Assembly: GCA_012295275.1 (NCBI GenBank)
Contig: CM022665.1
Location: forward strand, 2,899,167-2,961,166
DNA: 62,000 nt
Direction of reading: 5' to 3'
From: Chrysomallon squamiferum
Lineage: Eukaryota; Mollusca; Gastropoda; Neomphalida; Peltospiridae
Position 1 is the stretch's first letter. Each line of letters opens with the position of its first letter. Under the pieces are notes generated by a model, which was not told where the DNA came from, ran no database searches, and saw only the letters and a program-made list of their open reading frames with translations. Below are positions 53,501 to 62,000 of this stretch, one piece after another. A program made the position numbers and the translations under genes.

Positions 53501-54585
53501 AAAATCAGTTGAGCTAATATTAGATTTAATAATTAATGTGTTTATTTCGTTATCTGAACTTCACTACGCCATTTTGTCTGTCTTAATAAATACAACATGT
53601 TTAGAATACTTTTAAACAATATACAATAACTAAATAAATAAAGTTACATTTATTTATTTATTTATTTATTTATTTATTGTTTGCTACATTACTTCTTCCC
53701 CGCCTTGCCTCACAAAACTTAAATGAGAAAAGGGGCAAAAAAGCGTAATTTTTCATTATAAAAGTATGAAAACTCGCATTATTTTAAAAATTCACGAGTG
53801 CTCGTAAATTTCGCCTCTAAATATTATGCTAATTTTGACTTCAAAATAAACTTTTTATAAAACAATCTAAATAAAAATAAAACATTTATCTAAATTACCG
53901 CAGCACTGTTCTAAAATTATTTTTTATATTTCCAAAAAAAAAAAAAAAAATTAAAATAACAAATGAAATAATATTCTCTAGTTCTGATCGCATTAAATCA
54001 TGTTTTGATCCAATACTAACAAAATGATATTAAAATATATTTTATTTAAAAAAGTAATAATATTAAAATAAAAGAATTAAAAAAAAAATTTATGATTGAG
54101 TTAATTTTTTAAATTTTATGAAATATATATTCATATTTTTATTTGTTTCACTATTTTTTTTTTTTTTTATTTTCGAGATAACTTACATTAAAATATAATT
54201 TACACAAGAATTTTTGCTGTTCAGTATTATAACTTAAATTTTAATCGAATCTTATTCAAATTCAGAATCCACTCTGACTGACGTTATTATTTAAAATATT
54301 GTTTTCTGCTGTATAAATATTTTTATGCTATATCAAATGTATCTGGCAATATCAGAAAAACATATTTGTCAGCTAAACTATTAAAATTATATAATACGTC
54401 CATTTACGTTTATTATTGTCATGCGATAACTATTATTATTATTATTATTATTATTATTTTTATTTATTTATTTATTATAATTATTATAATTTTATTTATT
54501 TAATTCAATAATTATTTTAAATTAAAACTACAACCATCTCTCTAAATATTTTCTTGTATGTGTATGTTTCAGTGTGTACAGTCTA

Positions 54586-54633
<48 letters not shown>

Positions 54634-56538
54634 CCTTCTTGCTCGTTTATAAGCAGTGGTGACTAATTTTTTTAAAGCTGTATAATGTTCTGACAGAAAA
54701 ATTTGCGGGTCATTGCAAACGACGTATTATATACAATAAACCATACAGAAGTTAAATAAGGTTTAGACTCAAACTATTTACACTTTAAAAAGTTCTGGTT
54801 TCATCGGAGGAGATCAGTTAGCATTACTTGAAAGATAAATAGAAGTATTTCACGCCTACCGTTCGGCCCCCTGGTAAGCTCAAAGACAGGTCTGCATCCT
54901 GTTAATTTGTTTTTCCTTTTCTTCTTTCTAACATTCCTTCTTAAACTGGGGCAAACAGAATTAAAATAACTAAAATTTACAAAAAAAGGTGCAGAAGGTC
55001 TGAGGTAATCATTTTTTTTTTTTTTTTTTTTTTGTGTAATCTGTAAACTTGAAATAAGCGTGTTAAAATTATCTTTATCATCGATATCGTCAACAGCCAA
55101 TCAAAATGGTAATAGTGGCAATAATAACAATAGTAATAACGGTAATGGTAATAGTAAGAGCGATGATAAAACAGTAATAGCAGTAGTAAAGAATAAATAA
55201 ATAAACTATTTCTGCAAAATTAAATATTTTATCATTTTTAAAGCATCATTCAATATCAGAAAAAATCAAATACTCAGTTTTCAGTTTTAACTGAAATAAC
55301 TATTTTTGACAAGTTTAATAAATATTTGAAAGCTTTTCATTCAGATCTTTTTTTTTGTATGAAAAACAAAATTCTAAACAATATGTATTTAGTACGCAAT
55401 ATTACATACAAACATTTCAGTTACAAATAAATAAATGTTTTATTTTTGTAATTCATTCATTCATTCATTCATTCGTTTGTTTCGTTTATTTTAATTTTAA
55501 TTTTAATTTATTATATTTTATTTTATTTTGAAACTGGAATGTGCAAAGCTGTTAGAAGTAAACATCGAACAGTATTTTGTTCACCGTTTTTAAGTTTCAT
55601 TTACTTATTCAAGTTAATAGTTTAAAATGACATCTATGTCACTGGTATTATTACTACTTACTGCCTACATTGATGCTGATGATCATTATAATGATGACGA
55701 CGATGTTAATCTGATAATAAAATTAAGAAAGTGAATTACGTTTAAACTGAAAACACTTTTCCAAATTATGCTAAGAAAGAGAAAATAAGTTTATGTTGTT
55801 TTTCTTCTTCTTACGCAAACAGCCCGTGGAGTAATAGCTGTACGAGATTATCTGAGTGTAATTCTCTCAATCTAGTACCACTGTCTTTTCAACACAGGAT
55901 CTAAATCAGCATAACCCTAGGCGCGGGCATTCTCTGGATGTCAGTGCTTTACGTAATAATCACATTATTTTCGCTTGTTTGTGCTTATCCGAAACATCTC
56001 TAAAATGTCCACCAACAGATAGAAACTTAGCTGGCTGTTAAGAAGTTGATAGTTTAAGATACAGGAGCCTGCCATTATCTAGTTTAATAATCTCTGATAG
56101 TTTTCTCGTCGCTGGCAAACACCAGCCCCGTGGCTACTGGCGATCACACTGTTGAAAATGATTTTATTTTATTTGATGGCCTTTGTGGGGCAAGCGGAGC
56201 AGTGTTTTTATTTCTAAGCGATTAGGCAGCCGCCCCGCCATCGTATCATTTAGAAGTATTAGGTGAAGACGGTAAATAAAATTATAATAGAATGGTTGAT
56301 GATCGCAGACAGACAAACAAGGGTACGCGATGATGCGACATCTAAAACGACGGCGCTCAAAGGATAGAGACGGGACGAGCTCTTGTGACGGCAGCTCATG
56401 ACAGCGGCGTTTACGCTGGTTTCATCTTCTCAAAAGTGCATCGTTAGTTTGTCTTATCAAATCTGACAGCATTCAAAGCAGATCCTCTGTTTTCTGAGAA
56501 AACCCGAGATATCACTTTAAATATATTAGTTGTTTTGT

Positions 56539-56594
<56 letters not shown>

Positions 56595-57497
56595 CTCGTT
56601 CTCGTTCTCTGTTTGTGTGTATTCTCTTCAAATTATCATATTAAAAATGCTTAATGCTTCTGAATTATAGAGAAATTTTCGTGTGCCCCCGAGCGATGTC
56701 GTGCGTTTTATGACACTGTATTGAAGAGTGGAGTGTACGACCCAGGGGCTTTATTTGTGATCAGACTGTTCCGTGTACTCACAAACTCCGTTCAATAACA
56801 ACAGAATTAAAGAATTACTTATAGATACTGGCTTCGACATCAAAGGGAATCCAGCCGACAACTGTCGCGTTTCACAGACAGAGACGAAATATCAGTAGTC
56901 TGTTATAATTATCACACTCCCAGCCTGCTGACTGTCGTGTTCAACAAATTCATGGATTTATCATAAAGCTGTTTCATGAAAAAAAGAGAGAATGTCGATA
57001 GTATCAGATGAAATCCATTGTTCACATAGTCCCATAAGTTTTATCGTGTTTGGTGGCCAATATATTTTTTATTAGTTTCAGAATTATAGAATTTTGCTGG
57101 TGATTTCGAAAATGTTACATTGGTAATTATATTTATCTCTAATCTTCAGGTCTGGTTCAAAAACAGAAGAGCAAAATGGAGGAAACAAAAGAGAGAGGAA
57201 GAAACAGCTAAACGGACGCCGTCGGAAAGTGCAGTATCTCAGACGAGTGGCGCCGAACAGCCAGAAGACAAAGACGCGGAACATCCCGAAGACAAAGATG
57301 CGGATTCTTCGATATGCGTTGATGACGACACGGATGATTCGGAAATTCACGCACATCACGAAAACAGTGCTTCGTCGCATCTCGGACAGTTCGGTGTTGA
57401 AAAGAACAAGTGTCGACATCCCTCCAGTGACAATGAAACGCGACACCGCCAAGTAACGACCAAAACACACGTGGAATTACAATCTGCTGCACCTTGA
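47263..57497 (+). CDS. gsc: Goosecoid homeobox transcription factor
   Basis: Join of 47263-47539, 52965-53167 and 57150-57497, 275 residues. Residues 55-64 ([10 protein letters not shown]) are the eh1/GEH motif that recruits Groucho/TLE co-repressors. The homeodomain is residues 115-174: R119 (HD5), F122 (HD8), L130 (HD16), W162-F163 (HD48-49), K164 (HD50) and N165 (HD51). Lysine at HD50 gives the Bicoid/Otx/Goosecoid TAATCC specificity, and the eh1-plus-K50 combination identifies Gsc rather than Otx or Pitx. Introns fall before the homeodomain and between HD46 and HD47, the classic paired-class and gsc position. The tail (176-275) is acidic and low in complexity. Known role: nuclear repressor in the organiser, foregut and anterior programme of bilaterians. 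Start: ATG 47263 is first in frame and is used here; ATG 47299 (Met13) has a better context (A at -3, G at +4) and would give 263 residues. An upstream in-frame GTG at 47239 is not a plausible start. Confidence 0.95.
50676..50742. repeat. Interleaved inverted repeats in gsc intron 1
   Basis: ATTTCAGTGTTT (50688-50699) and AAACACTGAAAT (50731-50742) are perfect 12-bp complements. ATTATCC (50676-50682) and GGATAAT (50718-50724) are 7-bp complements. Their order is A-B-A'-B', the arrangement of a pseudoknot. Confidence 0.6.
51110..51340. promoter_or_regulatory. Candidate autoregulatory element in gsc intron 1
   Basis: Contains TAATCGGATTA at 51279-51289, exactly the reverse complement of TAATCCGATTA, the preferred dimer site of K50 paired-class homeodomains. 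A second GGATTA lies 20 bp upstream (51254-51259), and AACCACTGTGGTT (51241-51253) carries a Runx-type TGTGGTT. A CACCTG E-box is at about 51204. The surrounding block lacks microsatellites. Confidence 0.4.
52965..53167 (+). CDS. gsc: gsc exon 2 (start of homeodomain)
   Basis: It follows a textbook acceptor (T-run, CTTATTGCAG|CTGCC) and encodes [20 protein letters not shown] followed by homeodomain residues 1-46 (115-160). The exon ends GTAGAG|GTACGA in phase 0. The FPGF and arginine-rich lead into the homeodomain are as expected for Goosecoid. Confidence 0.95.
53168..57149 (+). other. gsc: gsc intron 2 (3,982 nt, phase 0)
   Basis: The intron interrupts the homeodomain between positions 46 and 47. 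The first 2.6 kb is AT-rich with poly-T (54591-54630) and ATT/TTTA arrays. From about 55800 to 56520 the sequence is clearly GC-richer and free of repeats, then a (CT)n array (56545-56591) follows. No exon is seen. Confidence 0.8.
55800..56520. promoter_or_regulatory. Candidate intronic enhancer of gsc
   Basis: About 720 bp of complex, GC-richer sequence in an otherwise AT-rich intron. TCF/LEF-type sites are visible: CCTTTGTG (56180-56187), CTCAAAGG (56356-56363) and TTCAAAG (56472-56478). There are also several GATA cores and a CCGCCCCGCC GC-box (about 56230-56240). Vertebrate gsc responds to Wnt/beta-catenin inputs, so TCF sites are sensible, but the enhancer call is inference from composition and motifs. 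Confidence 0.35.
57150..57497 (+). CDS. gsc: gsc exon 3 (recognition helix and acidic tail)
   Basis: It begins after TCTAATCTTCAG| with [15 protein letters not shown], i.e. homeodomain residues 47-60 and the following basic residues. The C-terminal 100 residues are rich in Glu, Asp, Ser and Thr and include a duplicated PEDKDA unit (198-203 and 206-211) and the acidic stretch [10 protein letters not shown]. Acidic Ser/Glu tails are usual in Goosecoid, but the repeat looks lineage-specific. Stop is TGA at 57495-57497. The long antisense open frames here are shadows. Confidence 0.95.
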   Translation, partial: VWFKNRRAKWRKQKREEETAKRTPSESAVSQTSGAEQPEDKDAEHPEDKDADSSICVDDDTDDSEIHAHHENSASSHLGQFGVEKNKCRHPSSDNETRHRQVTTKTHVELQSAAP

Positions 57498-57955
57498 GGA
57501 AAATCCTTTATTATCAAATCATCCATAATTATCGTGCCCCATTATTAAGGCAGGAATTGTGCTAGTCGACTTCTACTGATACAGAAAGACTTTTCAGTTA
57601 TTCCAGAAAGCCTCAAAATTCAATACAGCTGTTCAGTATGGCCAAAGGACAACACTAGTTATTGTATTTAACTTAAATCCCCAAATGGCAGGAACAGAAT
57701 ATATAGTTGGAGGATATTCCTTCATCGATGTAATTATTTATAAGCAAAATTTCAATTATATAATTTTATATAGAGAATTAGCTTTTATTGTTCATAATTA
57801 GTATGGAAAATGAAAAGTTCATTAAATTTCTTTTTTGTTGTTGTTAATATTTTTACTTGTATTCATAAAAGGAAGTCATGTCTGTATAATTCGTTCTTTG
57901 TATTAAAGAATAACTGTTTATTATTAAATAAACATGATATATGCTTCATGGTGTT
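57498..57955 (+). other. gsc: gsc 3' untranslated region
   Basis: AT-rich sequence follows the stop and contains no further open frame with homeobox-gene character. It ends about 20 bases beyond the AATAAA at 57927-57932. Several ATTTA-like and T-rich stretches are present, but AT-richness makes them uninformative. Confidence 0.55.
57927..57932 (+). terminator. gsc: Candidate gsc poly(A) signal AATAAA
   Basis: A canonical hexamer lies 430 bases after the stop, followed at a suitable distance by a GT-rich stretch (TGGTGTTATCTTCTT), the expected arrangement for cleavage and polyadenylation. Confidence 0.55.
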
Positions 57956-59319
57956 ATCTTCTTATTTTTACTAATACTGACGTCACTCTATAAGTTATGG
58001 TTTAAAACCAAAACGGCTGTAAATAAATTGCTTTTTAATCGTATATACATGTAAAAGGCAAAATATTCTTAAATATATATTTTTTCAAACTTAGCACTAT
58101 AAATTAGGAGTAAAGTGAGAAATTCAAAAAAAAAAAAAATATATATATATATATAGTGCCAACTTGGTAGCAGCGTATTTATAGAAACAAAATATATAAC
58201 GGAAATAATGTCGAAATATTCCTTTTGTTATTGTTGTTGTTGAAATTATTATTGTTATTGTATTTTCATCATCGCCATCATTACTACTACAGTTGCTATA
58301 AGCTATTTTTAAAAGAGATAGTAAAATTAAACAACATATTTAACAACAACAAAACTATTTTTAAAATTTCCTATTTTTCCCCGCCCCCGCCCCTCGAACT
58401 TTTTTCTCGTTTGCCGTTTTCCTTTTCCGTTCTTTTGTATCGAAAGACTTAAAATTATACATACTGATAAAATACCTATTTACCAAAATAAAAAAAAATA
58501 AAAAATCACAACCCCCACAAAAAATCAACACATAGGGAAATGCCTAATAATTTATTTATATTTTTATTTTTTCATTGTATTATCTCTAAATTAAAATAAA
58601 TAAATAAATAAATAATATATATTTATAATCAATTGCATACTTTTCAGTTAAAATTAAATTAAATTTATATGCTATTCTGTAATGAAATTAGATACATCAA
58701 TTTTAATGTTATTACCATTACCACTGGGAAAATTGCTACTTTCCAGATATGCATGGCATCATATAATCTTCAACAATGACTGATTACTATGTCTTTATAC
58801 TCCGTAATAGTTGCATTATTACTTTATTATTACTACTACTACTACTGCTACTACTATTACTTGTGCTAATTCTACTACTATTTCTGCAACTTTTGTTGCT
58901 GTGATTTTAGAATAACTATGTTGTGTACTTTCATCCACTTTTCTCTACTGTGTCTGTCATATCAATATTATTTGTTGTTGCTGTTTAATTATTTAATTTC
59001 TACATACATCAGAAGAAAAAGTCAATGACAATACATATTAATGCTTATTCTATTGTCATTAGAATTGATTTATTTATTTGTTTATTTATTTATTTGTTTG
59101 TTCATTTATTTGTTTATTTATTTATTTATTTCGTTTCGATTTATTTTACTTTACTTTACTTTAATTTATTTTTTATATTACATTACATTATATTATATTA
59201 TATTATATTATATTATATTATATTATATTATATTATATTATATTATATTAAATTTTATTTTATTTTATTTTATTTATACCAATTTATTTTATTTATTTAT
59301 TTTTATTTAATTTATTATA

Positions 59320-59402
<83 letters not shown>

Positions 59403-60327
59403 TTATTATTAATTATTATATACATGAAATATTTAGTAATTAAAAACGCCCCTGTTAAATAAAATACACCAGTGATCATAAAACCTTGTCCGTGACCGGA
59501 AAAATATTTTTGAACAGCTCACCCTGTTCCTACATTTTTTTTTTTTTTTTTTATTTATTTATTTATTTTGTTTAAACTCTAAAGAACCTTTCCTTATGCA
59601 GTTACGATACGACAGACTCGAACATTCATTTCAATTATAATACATAAAACATACGAATTTCCTTTCCAAGGTTAAGCTGTGAAACTCGATAACAGATTGA
59701 AATTTCTGTTTCTGACAAATCTGATCTTCTTTACTCGAGTGTTCTCGACGGATAATGGTTCGAGGATCAAAAGATTTCAACGATCCTTAAGCGTTTACAA
59801 ACCGATATTGAACTTAAAAGCATATCGAAAAGGAATTTCCACTAATTAATCCATGCGATCGTAAATATACTGATGTAAAAATTCCTTAAAACAGCCTTAG
59901 ACGTTGACCAGTGCCGTGAAGAGTGTGGAAGTTTGTTCGCATTTTATTATTATATTTTTTTTTATTTTTCTAAAGTATCGGAACGGATTTTCGCGAAAAT
60001 CAGCTTATAATTAGTCTTAGTGAAGTTTTTATTTTGGCCGGTTAGGTTCTTTTATTTGCTAAATTTTGGCCGTGCGGTTGACACTTAGAGGTTTAAATGT
60101 GAAAGAGGTAAAAATGTTATTGACGTTTGGATTCAGAAAGATCAACAGAAGTAACTCGGTGTAGTGCCACGTTACTTCCAATGTTCGTTACATGGAGATT
60201 TAGAATTTTTTTCTTTGTTTTTTTTTTTCGTTTCCGTTGGTTTTTTTTAAATAAAGTTAAACCACTGATTACGTTATTGCAGCCGACAGAAGATAATTAT
60301 AAAATAAACAACAATAACCAGTACTAC

Positions 60328-60369
<42 letters not shown>

Positions 60370-60881
60370 AATAAATAAAATAAACATTAATTGTTTCCCT
60401 AAATAAATAAATAAAATAAGAAATTTATATAATAAAGAGCATCAGAAATATATTTCATTATCTTCATGATAATTAATTTTTTATCTAATACCTCAGTTTT
60501 ATTTTATTTTATTTTATTTTATTTTATTATTCTTTCTTTCTTTTTGTTTATTCTTTTGAATAGATTAAATATTTATATATAATTACAAACGCCAATACAA
60601 GATTTAAGAAAGGGGGCGTCATCGTTATGGTGGTTATAGCTCTTAAGATTAAACATTAATGAGTCATTATAATGAAAAAAAACACAGAAAAAATCGTTAC
60701 GTACAAACAGGGTGGGATGCCTTCCACAAGCTCAAGAGTTCGCAAACGAATCTCGTGTGTAAATGTTAGATACGTAACACGTAAATATAATTAGAGTAAT
60801 AAAATATAATAATATCAGTTTATAATAAAGTAAATATTCGGCATCTGCAGTTCAGAGCGTGCGTGCGTCCAAGTTTGTTTA

Positions 60882-60921
<40 letters not shown>

Positions 60922-62000
60922 TGTGTGTTTCAAACTTCGTATATAAAGTGAATTATTTCTAAAATCATTGCTTTATTCGTCAAAGCAACCGTCGGTAAAG
61001 ATATCATCAGTATACAAAAAAGATTTCTTGATTTACTAAATGTATTTCGAGTAATTTCTTTGTTGTGTTTAGAAAAGACACTGGTATTCCCAGATGGTAT
61101 AAAAATGGGGATGTAACCGAGTCGAGAATAATCTATTTCAACAACAAAATTGAGAAGCTTTATCCTGCTTTTATTTGATTCTAATAATTGATTTGTTGGG
61201 CTTTTTTGTGCCAATGCAATTAGAAGCCAACGCGCCAGCTTTATTCAACAATCTTTTGAAGTCTTTCAAATTTCCCTCACGGTCAATTAATTTAAAACAA
61301 AAATATTGATTTGCGTGGGGTTTTTTAACGACTCTTTGAGACATGCACTGTAAACGTTCTTTTTTTTTCTTTTTTTTTATAAAATCTATATAGTTATATA
61401 AGTTGTAAATGTTCCAGGGTGTAACTAACATGCTATTGTTCAGTTTTATTTATTTATTTATTTATTTATTTGTTATTTTGTTTGTTTGTTTGTTTTTGTT
61501 GTGTTTTGTTTGTTTGTTTATTTTTGTCGCTGTGTGTTTCTTTTGTTTTTACTGAATAATATTTTGCTATTTAAACTCATTACCAAGTAATGTACAAACA
61601 TATTTTAATAATATTTTAATAATAATACTAAATATATACTATAGTATTTCAGTTAAGTACATTACAGAATTAATATTTATTTATTTATTTATTTATTTAT
61701 TTACTTTCTTAGTTATTAGTTTGTTTTGTTTGTTTGTTTGTTTTCTTGCTTCTTTGCTCGTTTCTTTATTCAAATAATTTGTACAGTACATTTTAATTTT
61801 TAAAGACTACAACGTACAATAAATAATTATTATTCAACAACGCTTTCCAGAAATGTAAAATAACTGGTATTATTTAATACATTACAAAGTAATACAACAT
61901 ATTAGTTATTATTATTATTATTGTTGTTGCTGCTGCTGTTGTTTATTAATTAATTTGTTTGTTTGTTTGTTTGTTTGTTTGTTTGTTTGTTTATTTATTT
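57956..62000. other. Intergenic DNA 3' of gsc
   Basis: Repeats: (AT)n 58139-58156, AAAT 58596-58613, CTA triplets 58830-58855, TTTA and pentamers 59070-59412, AAT/AAAT 60329-60378, (TG)n 60884-60918, TTTA 61447-61471 and 61676-61701, TTTG 61951-61992. Unique blocks at 59460-60200 and 60600-61430 show no recognised gene. A short C-rich run (CCCCGCCCCCGCCCC, 58379-58393) stands out from the AT background. Confidence 0.65.
59180..59412. repeat. (TATTA)n pentamer array then (ATT)n array
   Basis: About a dozen TATTA pentamers (about 59190-59250) pass through TTTTA and TTTA units into roughly 30 ATT triplets (59322-59412). Pentamers cycle through five codons, giving a spurious Tyr/Ile/Leu open frame. 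Confidence 0.9.

Noticed and set aside
57084-57492. Two long minus-strand open frames
   Set aside because: They mirror gsc exon 3 and have no domain character.

Overview
This is a eukaryotic, animal nuclear window. It is AT-rich, has long introns with consensus GT-AG borders, and is saturated with simple repeats: (ATT/AAT)n, (TTTA)n, (TTG)n, (CT)n, (TG)n, and poly-A/T runs. The best taxonomic guess is a lophotrochozoan, probably a mollusc. The reasons are a three-exon bilaterian goosecoid gene, an animal polysaccharide pyruvyltransferase, and several copies of a short AAGGGARATAACT-type motif that I associate with molluscan DNA. That last point is recall, not proof.

Layout: 1-13.7 kb is repeat-rich intergenic DNA with two GC/CpG-rich islands (about 3.9-4.25 kb and 5.28-5.85 kb). 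13.77-17.02 kb, minus strand, holds what looks like one gene in three coding exons. Exon 2 encodes a ten-helix triose-phosphate/PEP-translocator-family carrier. Exon 3 encodes a membrane-anchored polysaccharide pyruvyltransferase. Donor and acceptor are both consensus and both phase 1, so the two halves join in frame into a predicted 819-residue carrier-enzyme fusion. 17-46.9 kb is a gene desert of about 30 kb, broken by several GC-richer islands free of microsatellites that look regulatory. One of these carries a near-perfect CTCF motif next to a YY1 motif. 47.0-57.95 kb, plus strand, is goosecoid (275 aa): exon 1 with the eh1/GEH repressor motif, exon 2 with the first 46 homeodomain residues, exon 3 with homeodomain residues 47-60 and an acidic tail. 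57.95-62 kb is intergenic.

How the pieces may work together: the fusion gene would bring the phosphoenolpyruvate donor into the secretory lumen and use it there to pyruvylate glycans, two steps in one polypeptide (inference). goosecoid is an unrelated developmental repressor. Its intron 1 holds an exact TAATCGGATTA palindrome, the preferred dimer site of K50 paired-class homeodomains such as Goosecoid itself, and its proximal promoter holds another TAAT-N3-ATTA site; autoregulation is a reasonable hypothesis. Almost all other open frames are translations of microsatellites and are not annotated as genes.
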